A DNA stretch of 64,000 nucleotides from Neospora caninum Liverpool (lineage: Eukaryota; Apicomplexa; Conoidasida; Eucoccidiorida; Sarcocystidae), in assembly GCF_000208865.1 (NCBI RefSeq), contig NC_018388.1:434001-498000 (forward strand). The letters run 5' to 3'. Position 1 is the first letter of the stretch. Each line of letters begins with the position of its first letter. Below, piece by piece: positions 10,798 through 20,300 of this stretch. The notes under the pieces are model-generated. The model was not told the DNA's origin and made no database searches. It saw only the letters and a program-made list of their open reading frames with translations. Made by a program: the position numbers and the translations under genes.

Positions 10798-13650
10798 ATG
10801 CGTTTTCGTTACAGGAGGGGAACGACGCAGAGAAAACACGAAGGCTTGGCTCTGAAAATGGGTCCAGCAGAAAAGGCGACAGTTCCGTTGACTGGACTAG
10901 CATAGACGTCGTGCCTGCTGATGTTTCACCTACTGAGAAGAGCATGCGGAACATTCGCGGATATAGTAGGCAATGCAGGACGAACATGAAAGTGGCCAGG
11001 AACCAAGGATTAGACAGATGGACCGTCACCAACAACCATAATCGACTGGGTGCCAACAAAAGCTCAGCTGAGGAGGGGGTAGTAGTGAATTTCTGCAGCT
11101 GCTTCACGAGCCTTGCTTGACGCATGCAGGCCAAATTAATTATTCACCTATGCAAAGGTTCTGCGGCGTCGCAGTGAGCTCTCAACAAGCTGTATTTCGG
11201 TCCTGTAGAAACTCTCGCTGCAATCGACATGCCCGGAAGCTCGGCAACACTCACTAGCTTCATGACACTATGTGTGAACAACCTGCCCGTAATCTACGTT
11301 ATATGCGCTGCCATTAGCCATCAGAAAAAATGGTGGAAACGAAGAGCTTTCCTGATCCATTGGGAACTTGCAGACTTTTTAACTAGCTACCCGGACGATG
11401 GCTGCAACTGGTTTTCCGAAGTTGTGGACGAGAGCTGGACGGGGAAATACGTCTCGACTCTTCTGAGGCTACTACACGCGAGCTGGAGCAAGCAGCGCCT
11501 TCTTGAGACTGGGCCACGCAGGCCAAGTGAAGTGAATCGGTCGATGAAGCTAGCTGAGTCAGCATGCTTGCCTCTCCCCTCTTCCTCTTCAAGGGGGGTC
11601 GTCAAAAACTAAGTGATCAATCCGCCGGAAGAGAAAAAAATTTGTAACGATAGGATCGGGGACATTTCCCCCGACAGCGGGTGATTCACACACTGATGTT
11701 CACTCAGGGTTCCCCAACCGTTTCCTGGGAGCTGACACTGCTTTCTGAATGACAAAGCAATTTATTGGCAGGTCTGCAAATTGTTAGCCGATGCTCCAAG
11801 CAGGGGGTTCATAGGCGATTTGGGACTGGCGCTTTCGGTTGAGAGATGCAACACTGTTGGTATGCAGAGATTGTAGCCGTCGACGGGACGTTTTGGTACC
11901 ATCACAATCAGACAAATGAAAGGTGTAGTTTAGTCCAAGGCCGCATGACAACGGTAAGGCGACAACACAAATGCCAAATGAAAATACTTGAACTACGGCA
12001 GACACGGATGTTTATCCCAACAACATCACATAACATCAGAACACATGCATTTCATACCTTCGCTCGCCGAACCGCCTCCCATAGGTGTCAATTAACCCTC
12101 AGGCTTCCTAACGACGCCTTCTAACTACCCACAGGCCCCTAAAAACGCCACCGAATTGGGGTGGAACATGGGCAATACAAACAGGGATAAGCAGTTTGAG
12201 GAACACAACAAGGCGTTTCTTCTGTGTAACTGGAGGATCCCAAAAATGCAGCGAGACATACTATCTACTTCACATAGAGGCGTGGATGGCTGTACTACCG
12301 TCGACTCGGGGAGATGCTCTTGGGATAGGCGGCACTCCAGAAGGATGAACCTCTCAGTTGTTACTGACTGTCACCACGGGTCACCGGAGTCTGCCAGGGA
12401 GTGTGCTCATAGGTTCTTTTTCTGAGGAAAACTGTAGCCCCATTTAAAATAGGATGGTTCTTTGTCGTCATGGAATACAGCACCTGATACGAGGAAGAGG
12501 AGCAGCGAAACCAAAACCCTATCACTCCTGCTGCTGTGACCATGCTAAAAATTGTTATGAAGAAGCTCGTTACACGGCATTACTTCCCGCGGTTCAGGCC
12601 GATGACCCCTAGCCGGATAGGTAGCATCGAAATTACACAGAATTATCGCGAAATATGTCGAAGACAACATATTTCGGTGGCATGTCAACTACGTTTGCAG
12701 CTCTTTATTTTGCTGGCCAGCACGAGAGCACAGAGGCATGCACCGATAAAGCAACCGTAACACAAAATATGAGACACAAAATGACCTGTGCAGGTAAATG
12801 TGTCGATACAAGCCTTGTCCCGCCTCTGCACAGGTGCAACCTAAGGGAGCACTTCCACCGCCTGCGGTCCGATCCGAGGACAACGGAAGCCTCGACATGG
12901 TCCTGGTTGCGAAATCAAAAACGTATAGAACACGTGGCGCGGGGATGCGTCTCACACGACTTCCGTTGCTGCAGCGCCCCACTCAACCGGTTCCCGTCTT
13001 AGGAACACAGAGGTGTCGATAAGGAAAGAAAACCACGAACGCAATGCGAATCAGGCCGTTCAACAAAGGTGGCCCTCAGGACTGGAGTTAGATTACAAAA
13101 GGGGGAACTATTGACAGATGGGTGAAATTAGCAATACAGTAAGAACAAGGCACACAAATAACCGGAGAGGCCGAAGAAGGGCCTAACGGTCCTAACGAAC
13201 ATGGAGGAGTCATTCGAGATTTTGCTGCTTTTTTAGAAACATTCTGCACATCACCTCAGTTTAAATAGTTATTCTAACCGAACCTGCTGTTTGTTCCACG
13301 GTTTCACATTCTATTGTCTGATAATCGGTACAAGATAACTCCTACCACTTTGAACTGCTGATTACAGCGCCGGCCACCTCCTTATTATGCATGCTGTTCA
13401 GTATACGACACAGTCTCTGCCTGTGTCCAATACAGCGGTGTCTAGCTGTACACAGACGCCTTCAAGAGGCCGCAGCTAGCCCAGACATTGCTGATACAGA
13501 CGGTCCTCAACCTGAGCTTGGATCATGATTTGTGGCTTTGATATTTGCCACTCCATCGTCGATTCATCTGTCAATAATTACTTTCGAAAGGGCTTCGTGG
13601 AATTGAGTGCCCCCCCCCCCCAAACACTAGAAGATGTGGATGTTGCCCAC
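10798..13650. other. Intergenic region upstream of the rhoptry-kinase-like gene
   Basis: About 2.85 kb without a supportable gene. The longest frame (11229-11612, plus) has no domain and no splice partners. The DNA looks AT-richer than the housekeeping genes around it. An ATGCATGCT element at 13387-13395 and a run of about twelve C at 13610-13621 lie close to the next start codon. Confidence 0.55.
13388..13394 (+). promoter_or_regulatory. TGCATGC motif upstream of the rhoptry-kinase-like gene
   Basis: TGCATGC, a motif class known from apicomplexan promoters, lies about 255 bp upstream of ATG 13651. A single short match can arise by chance; position and motif identity are the only support. 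Confidence 0.35.
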
Positions 13651-15309
13651 ATGTCGCCGTGTACATTCCTGTTGGTGTTTCTCCTGTTCTCGTGTATCAG
13701 GGGACTGGGTCGTGCGAACTCGGCTCAACGATCGATTGAGCACCACAATGGTGTAACAAAACGGAGGCTGCCACAAAGCGTGGGCATAGAAAAAAACATA
13801 GGAGTGCAATATAAAAACGTTTCATTCAGTGCACGCGCTACTGGCCCCTTCGCTGTGCAACAGTCTCAGACGGGGCCGAATTTCGTTCAACTTACAAGTA
13901 CGTCTCAGGTGCCCCGGCGGCGCCGGCGGCAACAAGAAAGGAACGTCAACTCTGAAGAACCGCCGATGAGATCCGGTAATCGACGCTGGGGATGGCTCTC
14001 TCCGCGGGCATGGCTTCGAGGAGCAGCAAGTCGTTTAGGTCGAGGTACCAACAGTAGACGATGTAACGAATCTCCGGAGATCGTGCTGCCCCCGGGCATT
14101 GCCGTCATAGCGTCGTTGCTTCAGCAGCTCAGGGAGGAGATCGAGAGATTCAGCGTACAACAACGGAACAAACCACAATTGGAAAGAGCAGTAAAGGCGG
14201 AGTTCTTTAGGCTGGGAACCACAAAAACTCTAGTATCAAAAGCATGCGGGCTCCCGCGAACCATAAAATTTGAAGCAATTATTAGTTCTGGTACTTGGTC
14301 CACTGTCTGGCGGGTGACTGATATCCGCGAGAAAAAGCAGTATGCTTTGAAGATACGTCGACTGCGTGGTGCGCTTTCGGGGAAGGCCGGATACACGTCA
14401 ATTCTAAAAGAAGGCCAGTCCATGATTGAGGTTTCTCCGGCTTATACCTTCGAAAGCTTGAAGCTGATGGTCGCTTTGGACATCCTCAGGCTTGAAGGCG
14501 TTCCGCATTTCGTCAAAGAAACCGACTCTCGTCACACAATTGCTAACCTCTTCCTGCTGATGCCACTCGCTAAGACGGACCTTTTATCATTCTTGCAGGC
14601 GCTGTTCTCCAGACCTCCGATAAGCGAAAGCCCCTCCGGGTTCCAAGCCCGCCTGAAAATAACCGCTGAATCTGTCACAATCGTGGCGAACTTTCAGAGG
14701 CCAGGTGTTGTTCACGGAGATATACAGCCACAAAAAATGTTGATTATGCCAAATGGAAGTGTTGTGCTAGGTGGTCCCCTAGATATCCACTACCCTGGTA
14801 CCCGCCGCTCCCCCGATGTATTTACTGTGCCGTACCTGCCTCCGGAGCTTTTAGATGAAGAAGGCGTTTATTCATACCTAACAGATTCATGGCAGCTGGG
14901 CTTGACATTATACCAGATATGGTGTTTGCGACTACCGTTCGGGCTGATGACGCCTGTTGTTGCAGATGATCCTGACTACTATATCGTAGAAGAAGTACTG
15001 CGAAAGCCCGATGCCGAGCTCTCGTTTGAACAAGCAGGATGCGTCGCGAATATTCCAGAATATGTAGAGTCGTTGATAAAGCAATTACTTCAGTTCAATC
15101 CAGAAAACCGCTTGACACCTGCTCGTATCCTCGTCAGCAGGGACTTCAACCGACTCCGGGCGCACGTTGATCATTTGGAGCGATCCGCGCGAAAGCCAGT
15201 GGACATCCCTCCGCCACGAGCTCCCAGACTTGTTGGGTGGGGCCCTCCGGGGTTACAGGACGGAACGGAATTGCAGGGTAACAACACCAGCCTTGAATCA
15301 CAGAACTAG
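13651..15309 (+). CDS. Rhoptry-kinase (ROPK) family protein, predicted pseudokinase
   Basis: An intronless 552-aa protein. It starts with a signal peptide (hydrophobic core TFLLVFLLF after MSPC), then a basic region with tryptophans at about 107-132 resembling the arginine-rich amphipathic helices that attach ROP2-family proteins to the parasitophorous vacuole membrane, then a kinase fold from about 205. The ATP-site lysine (YALKI, K234) and the PPE and DSWQLG motifs are present. The glycine loop is degenerate (ISSGTWSTV), the catalytic loop reads HGDIQPQK (D357 kept, Lys and Asn lost), and the DFG site is replaced by G375-P-L. It is therefore probably inactive as a kinase and could act as a scaffold or allosteric partner, as other ROP pseudokinases do. 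The frame stays open upstream to ATG 13525, but that start would bury the signal peptide. I cannot assign a ROP number. Confidence 0.87.
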   Translation: MSPCTFLLVFLLFSCIRGLGRANSAQRSIEHHNGVTKRRLPQSVGIEKNIGVQYKNVSFSARATGPFAVQQSQTGPNFVQLTSTSQVPRRRRRQQERNVNSEEPPMRSGNRRWGWLSPRAWLRGAASRLGRGTNSRRCNESPEIVLPPGIAVIASLLQQLREEIERFSVQQRNKPQLERAVKAEFFRLGTTKTLVSKACGLPRTIKFEAIISSGTWSTVWRVTDIREKKQYALKIRRLRGALSGKAGYTSILKEGQSMIEVSPAYTFESLKLMVALDILRLEGVPHFVKETDSRHTIANLFLLMPLAKTDLLSFLQALFSRPPISESPSGFQARLKITAESVTIVANFQRPGVVHGDIQPQKMLIMPNGSVVLGGPLDIHYPGTRRSPDVFTVPYLPPELLDEEGVYSYLTDSWQLGLTLYQIWCLRLPFGLMTPVVADDPDYYIVEEVLRKPDAELSFEQAGCVANIPEYVESLIKQLLQFNPENRLTPARILVSRDFNRLRAHVDHLERSARKPVDIPPPRAPRLVGWGPPGLQDGTELQGNNTSLESQN

Positions 15310-17387
15310 ACGGATTGCCAGGATGATGGACACGAGTGATGGAAAGTGTTGCTCCGGCTTAATCAAAGCGCTTTCCTTTCATTCGATATCCCGTATTTTT
15401 TAGGGACGAAAGCGAATGTGGATTCGCCACCTGTTTTTTGGTGAGATCGAGTGATGGATAGTCGACGTGAAAAACTCGCGCGTTCATCGCTTGACATCGA
15501 AATCCATTTTGTTGCCAGGAACTGTTTCCTGAATGTGTCATGCGATTATAGAAAGATGACGAAGAGGAATGCACAGGAGTGCTCTACGGTGGCGCCTTGT
15601 TTGTCTCACGGAGGTTGTCGGTGCCGGACAGAAGCGTAATTGTTTTGTACAGTGCCATTCGTAGTTGGAAGAGGTGGTGAGGGAACAAGTACCGGAGAGT
15701 CTGTTGTGTTTCTTTTGTATCCTGGAAACTTTGAGTTAGCCCTCATTGACGGATATACGTGCCTGGTTCTCTTACACCGGGAACACGTGTCAGTATCCGA
15801 CACATATGGACCAGGACTGGTCTCGCAAGTGAACATGAAGGGTTTGCTTGTAGCATATTATGGTGTGTCAAAAGTAATACCATCCGAAACGTGAGGACTG
15901 AAGGTAAGTTTTTTGCACCGAAAGAAACAAGCACTTTTGCCTGAAGTATTCACCTTTTTGTGATTTTACAATGAACTGGACAACAATGCAAATTGTGCAT
16001 CATACAGTTGTTTTCAATGGTCGGTGTGACGATGCGCCTGCTCGCAAAGCCAACGAGATAATCGAATTTATGACGTGTCTCTTCTTATTCAAGTACGAAC
16101 CAGATTTGTGGACAGCGGGGACTGTCGCTTGTGGGGTTCTGCAACTGACCAGCCATGCGTCCATACGGTTCCCCGCTCTAGCCATAAGGACACAAAGGGG
16201 GACAACGAACCACATAGTTTTAGAGTGACCGTTAAAAGGGATTCCTATGAGATGTGTGAGGGTACCTGTCAAATATCCGATGTAGAGACCATGTAATGAG
16301 AGCAAGAGGGGACGACACCACACAGGTGCTATCTTGTGTTGGTTGTTGTAGGACAGTTGGCCAAACCGAACCTGTTTCCTTTACGAAATGCGTTTGAAGG
16401 TGGAATGCCGACGAGACACACTGCTGATGAGCCTATTAGCGGCTCAAGCGTTGTCTACAGGGACCCACTGTAGTCAGCTGGAGCGTCGCAAGTCCTTTTC
16501 CATTGAAGGATTGTTCCTTTTCCATTGAAGGATTGTAAACAAACGAAGGTGAAGACCGGAATTGAGTATTTCCGGCGGTGTCAAACACATGACTGGAAGA
16601 TGGCAATAGTAAACATGTGGTCTTTTATGTTGTCACACAGCTCAAACTGTCGATGTTGGTCGGAGAGTTTCCCGCGGAAATGTTGCTTCGAAAGTTCAGA
16701 GTGCTTTCTGTCATAGGATTACGGGTATGAGAGGCGAAGTCGCTTAATTTGCTTCAGAAGCCCCCTCTTAAATACTGAAACCGACATCTCTCACGAATAT
16801 CAAACATGCTTTGAACTGTCGTTCGTCTCTTCGAATGGCAAGAATGACAGGTGGCTTTGAGTGTTCTTGGGAGGGTCTACAGCGCTGCACAGCTGGCCGA
16901 CTGACACATCGCTTGCGTATGACTTCGACCGCTAATGCTGTAGACCAGTCAATAGCAAACGACATGCGAGACTACGAAAACCGTGATCTACTGAGTGGAC
17001 AGGCAGATAGAGCAGCTCTCTAAGCAAAGCATTCATGCCTCATTTTTGTGCGTGACGTATTTAAAGACGGCATGTGCCCACATTCGCTGCTGCTCCGCAT
17101 GTGCCCTCCCTCTACGTGAGCGCTGGAGGAGTGCCCCGGTAGGCCTTCTCGGTGGTTTCTACGCCCTGAAAAAGCTTCATTGTTACTTAACACGTCCTCG
17201 TGCCAGGCGCGAGTCGATATGATCTCCTGTTGCAGCCTTCGACGGACGTGAAAAAACACATCTCTGCAGCATGGTAATCCGATGAACCCGGCGGTGCCCG
17301 CTCGAGAACTTAGGCACCGTCCAAGTTCATGGATCATTTGTTTGAATTTCTCACTTCCCCATGGGTAAGGCCCTATCGAGACGCTTC
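15310..17387. other. Intergenic region, no gene seen
   Basis: About 2.1 kb between the rhoptry-kinase-like stop and the AP2 gene stop. The genes are convergent, so both 3' UTRs should lie here. Only short frames without features occur. A perfect 22-bp tandem duplication is at 16493-16536. Confidence 0.55.
16493..16536. repeat. Perfect 22-bp tandem duplication
   Basis: The unit TCCTTTTCCATTGAAGGATT plus GT occurs twice head to tail at 16493-16514 and 16515-16536 with no mismatch. This suggests a recent slippage event in noncoding DNA. Confidence 0.9.
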
Positions 17388-20300
17388 TCAACTTTTATTC
17401 GCCTTCTCGAGGGCACCTCCGGCAGATACCAGATGACTCACTGCACCGACAACCGTAGCATGACCGGCAGGCGGAAGGTTCGCCGCTGGCCCAAAACCGA
17501 TTGCCTGTACACCTGGGAAGCTGGGATTCGTTGGCGCTGCTTGCTCAAGGAAACATTCGCCGAAAAGATGAGTCTGAGCGAGGTGCAGCGGTGGAAGGTC
17601 TCGGGGATGCGGCGTCGCCCCGCGTGTTCCTGTAAATCCCCACCAAGGCGGTACGCTGAGTGCTGAGCCAGCAGAGCGTCGGCAGACGTCATTTTCCTGG
17701 AAGAGTGGAGACGGCAGTTGAGAAAAGTCTGCGGCCGCAGAGTGAAAGGGAGGATTCTGAGGGAAAGGCGATACTGGAGAAGGCCTAGGTTCGCAGAGGG
17801 GTGGCACAGGTGAAACGGCCGGGCTGAAACTGGGCAGAGCCTGCCGCGGTTTCGAAATTTCGTGGGAGAACACACATCTGCCTTTCTCCACGCTTAGGCC
17901 CGAAGGCGGAGAGCACGGTAGACGGAACTGCGGTCGTATTGCACCTGGTGGCTGTGCTCCAGCTGCCCAGGAAACGCCTTCCGTCGGCGGGCTCCCCGGT
18001 GCTGCTACCCGCGAAGGAGGCATTGCCGTTCGAAAGAAACACGAGGGCCCCGCGGAGGGTAGAAGCGCAGGAGGACGAATCAGAGACGGCTGCGCCCGCA
18101 CAAACGCCTCGGTTCGCGGAAACGCCGCCGTATCGGTTACGACGTTTCTCACAACAGCTGATTCTCCTCCCCAACCGCGTTGTCCAGTGTCCCGCCTTGA
18201 GGCTCCTGAGACAGAGAGTCCTGGCTGCGGTTCATAGCTCCTTATGGGCTCGTCAGCGCCGTTCCGGGAAGCAGGAAGGCAGAGGGACTGCAACACGATC
18301 TCTGCTTCAACCGGGCACTCACGCTGGCGCCCCGCAACATTCGGCCAGCCTTTCTGCTGAGGCAACTGCTCGTTGCGCTCTTCTGTCTCGCCCGAAAACG
18401 GTCGCTCTCCGCTCGTTGGTAGTGGGCCGAGTGTCTCCGGTGACTCGTGGCTTCTCTCGCCTCCATGGAGCACTTGGACACGCGACTGTTCTCTTCGTAG
18501 GTCATATGCGCCAGTCGCGTTCACCGGCTGCAGATGGTGAGCACTTCCCTCTTGCTGACCGTGGCCTCTCTCTTCTTCCTTTGCTGGTTCACTCTCGGCT
18601 CCGCTCCGCGTTGCCAAAGGAGGAGAGCACATTCCCTCTTCTAGCCTTTCTGTCTCTTTGATTCCGCTCCGCCGTTTCTCGGCCCGTTCGCCTGCCGTCA
18701 GACCAGGCCGTGAGTTTCCTGGTTCCGCCGCTGCCCTCTGGATGTCCATGGCGCCTGCACGCTCTGTTCCTTGGGCAACGCTGTGGAGGGGTGAAGCAGT
18801 CCCGGTGGTCCTGTTCTCTAGGCAGGCAGACCACTCTGTTGCGGCCTTCGACGTTGCTCTAAACTGATTCTGGAGATGCAGCCAAAGCGCCTGCAGATCG
18901 ACGCCTTTGGGACGTGCTTGCGCCAGTTTTGCAGGCTCTGAGAGGAGGGGAGAAAGCAGCGAGGCACGGGAAGAGAGAGAGGTGAGGGTGAACGAGGCAG
19001 CGGGAGACGAAGAAGGGGCGGACGCAGAAGAGCCGGACAGGAGGGGTGAACCAGAGCCATGGGTTCCCCGGACGACGTTCTCAGGGGAACAGAGCGCGGC
19101 CGGCGCCTGATACGTCTCGCCGCCGCTAGGTGGCGGGGTCGCGGAGGAGGAAGTCGAGGTAGCGACGAGAAGCGGAGACGAAGGCGCCAGAGGCAGCGGT
19201 GAAGCAGAGAGCGGACCGCGAGGCGGAGACCGAGCCGCGGCAACGGAACGTCCAGGGAGTTGGGAGAGCGAAGGGTTTTGGAAGGCCGCACCGCAGGCCA
19301 GAGAGCGGGGAGAAGCTGCCGGGACAGAACACGGAAGGACGGGTGCGGGAGTCGCTGGAGAGAGAAACGTGGAAGAGAGGAGGGGAGAGGCGCGGCGGAG
19401 ATGAGCTGCAGAAAAGACAGGCGCGAGAGTGGAGAATGCGAAGTGACGACGAGGCCTCCCTCTCCTTGAGCCGCCCCCTCAAAGAGGACTGGCGCACTCC
19501 TGAGACATGCCCGAAAAGCGTGGGGGCACTTGCCAGTCGCGCAGTCGAGAGCGACAGATGCCACACGAGAGGGCCTATGCATCTGCTTTTTTTGACATTT
19601 CCTTTCCTTTTTGTGCCGAAACCTGAGCGTACCCTGAGTGGAAACGGACCCGACACGGTGATCCTGGAAGCCCTAGATTCGACGCAACTTCCCCTTTTCT
19701 TCCGTGGTCATTCCCTCGCCGCTGGTCCCGGTCACCCTCGCCGCCACACGGCTTCTTGCCGGGCCTCAGGTGGTATTTCAGCGAGACTCATCCAGTCTCT
19801 ACCCTCGCGGCCATGTTCGGGTCCCCTTTTCCTTGCTCTTGCTGTCTGCTACGTTTGCCTTTCCGCTTCGCGCCAGCAGGCTGCAACTGGGCCGTCTCTA
19901 GCAAAAAGACGCAAGTGGCGCAGCTCCACGGGGCGTGTGGTCGGGCCTCTTTTCCCTCTTTGGCTCTCGACGCGCTTCCTTGGGGTTGTGAACGGCGTGG
20001 CGTTGCTCGGTTGTGCCCCATGCACCGTCTCGGTGAAAGTCTTACCTAGGTCGAGGCGCCGAGCTCGTGGAGGCGAGGCCATACCCGCGGAAGTGAGCCC
20101 CTGGGCAAAGACACCCTTGGGGCCAGCGGCGCCTGCTGCCTGGGGGCTGGCAGAAAGCAGTTCGAGCGAGGAAAGATCCAGGAGGCGTCCAGGGGTCGCC
20201 TCATGTGCCAAGAGTAGAGCCCCGCCGACAAGGCCGCGTGCGGCCTGATTCAGAAGCAGGGAGTTGCCGGCGACTGCATGCGCGCTGGCTGCTCCCCCTC

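Noticed and set aside
10757..11134. 5' exon with transmembrane helix for the 8671-10797 hypothetical gene
   Set aside because: No convincing donor/acceptor pair with matching phase was found, so it was left out of the model.
11229..11612. 127-codon plus-strand frame as a small membrane protein
   Set aside because: It has a mild hydrophobic stretch only, with no signal, domain or splice context. This is consistent with chance in a 2.8-kb intergenic region.
16768..17023. Short overlapping frames at 16.8-17.2 kb
   Set aside because: All are under 130 codons and on both strands, with no features and no consensus splice structure.
19126..19656. Minus-strand frames at 19126-19656 and 18818-19582 as separate proteins
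   Set aside because: The third minus frame continues without a stop into the clear AP2 C-terminal frame and joins by a consensus, phase-matched splice. These two are shadows.
19199..20248. A 349-codon plus-strand frame
   Set aside because: It lies antisense across the AP2 intron 2 region and parts of exons 2 and 3. It is Arg/Gly-rich shadow sequence without a domain, and the minus-strand model explains the region.
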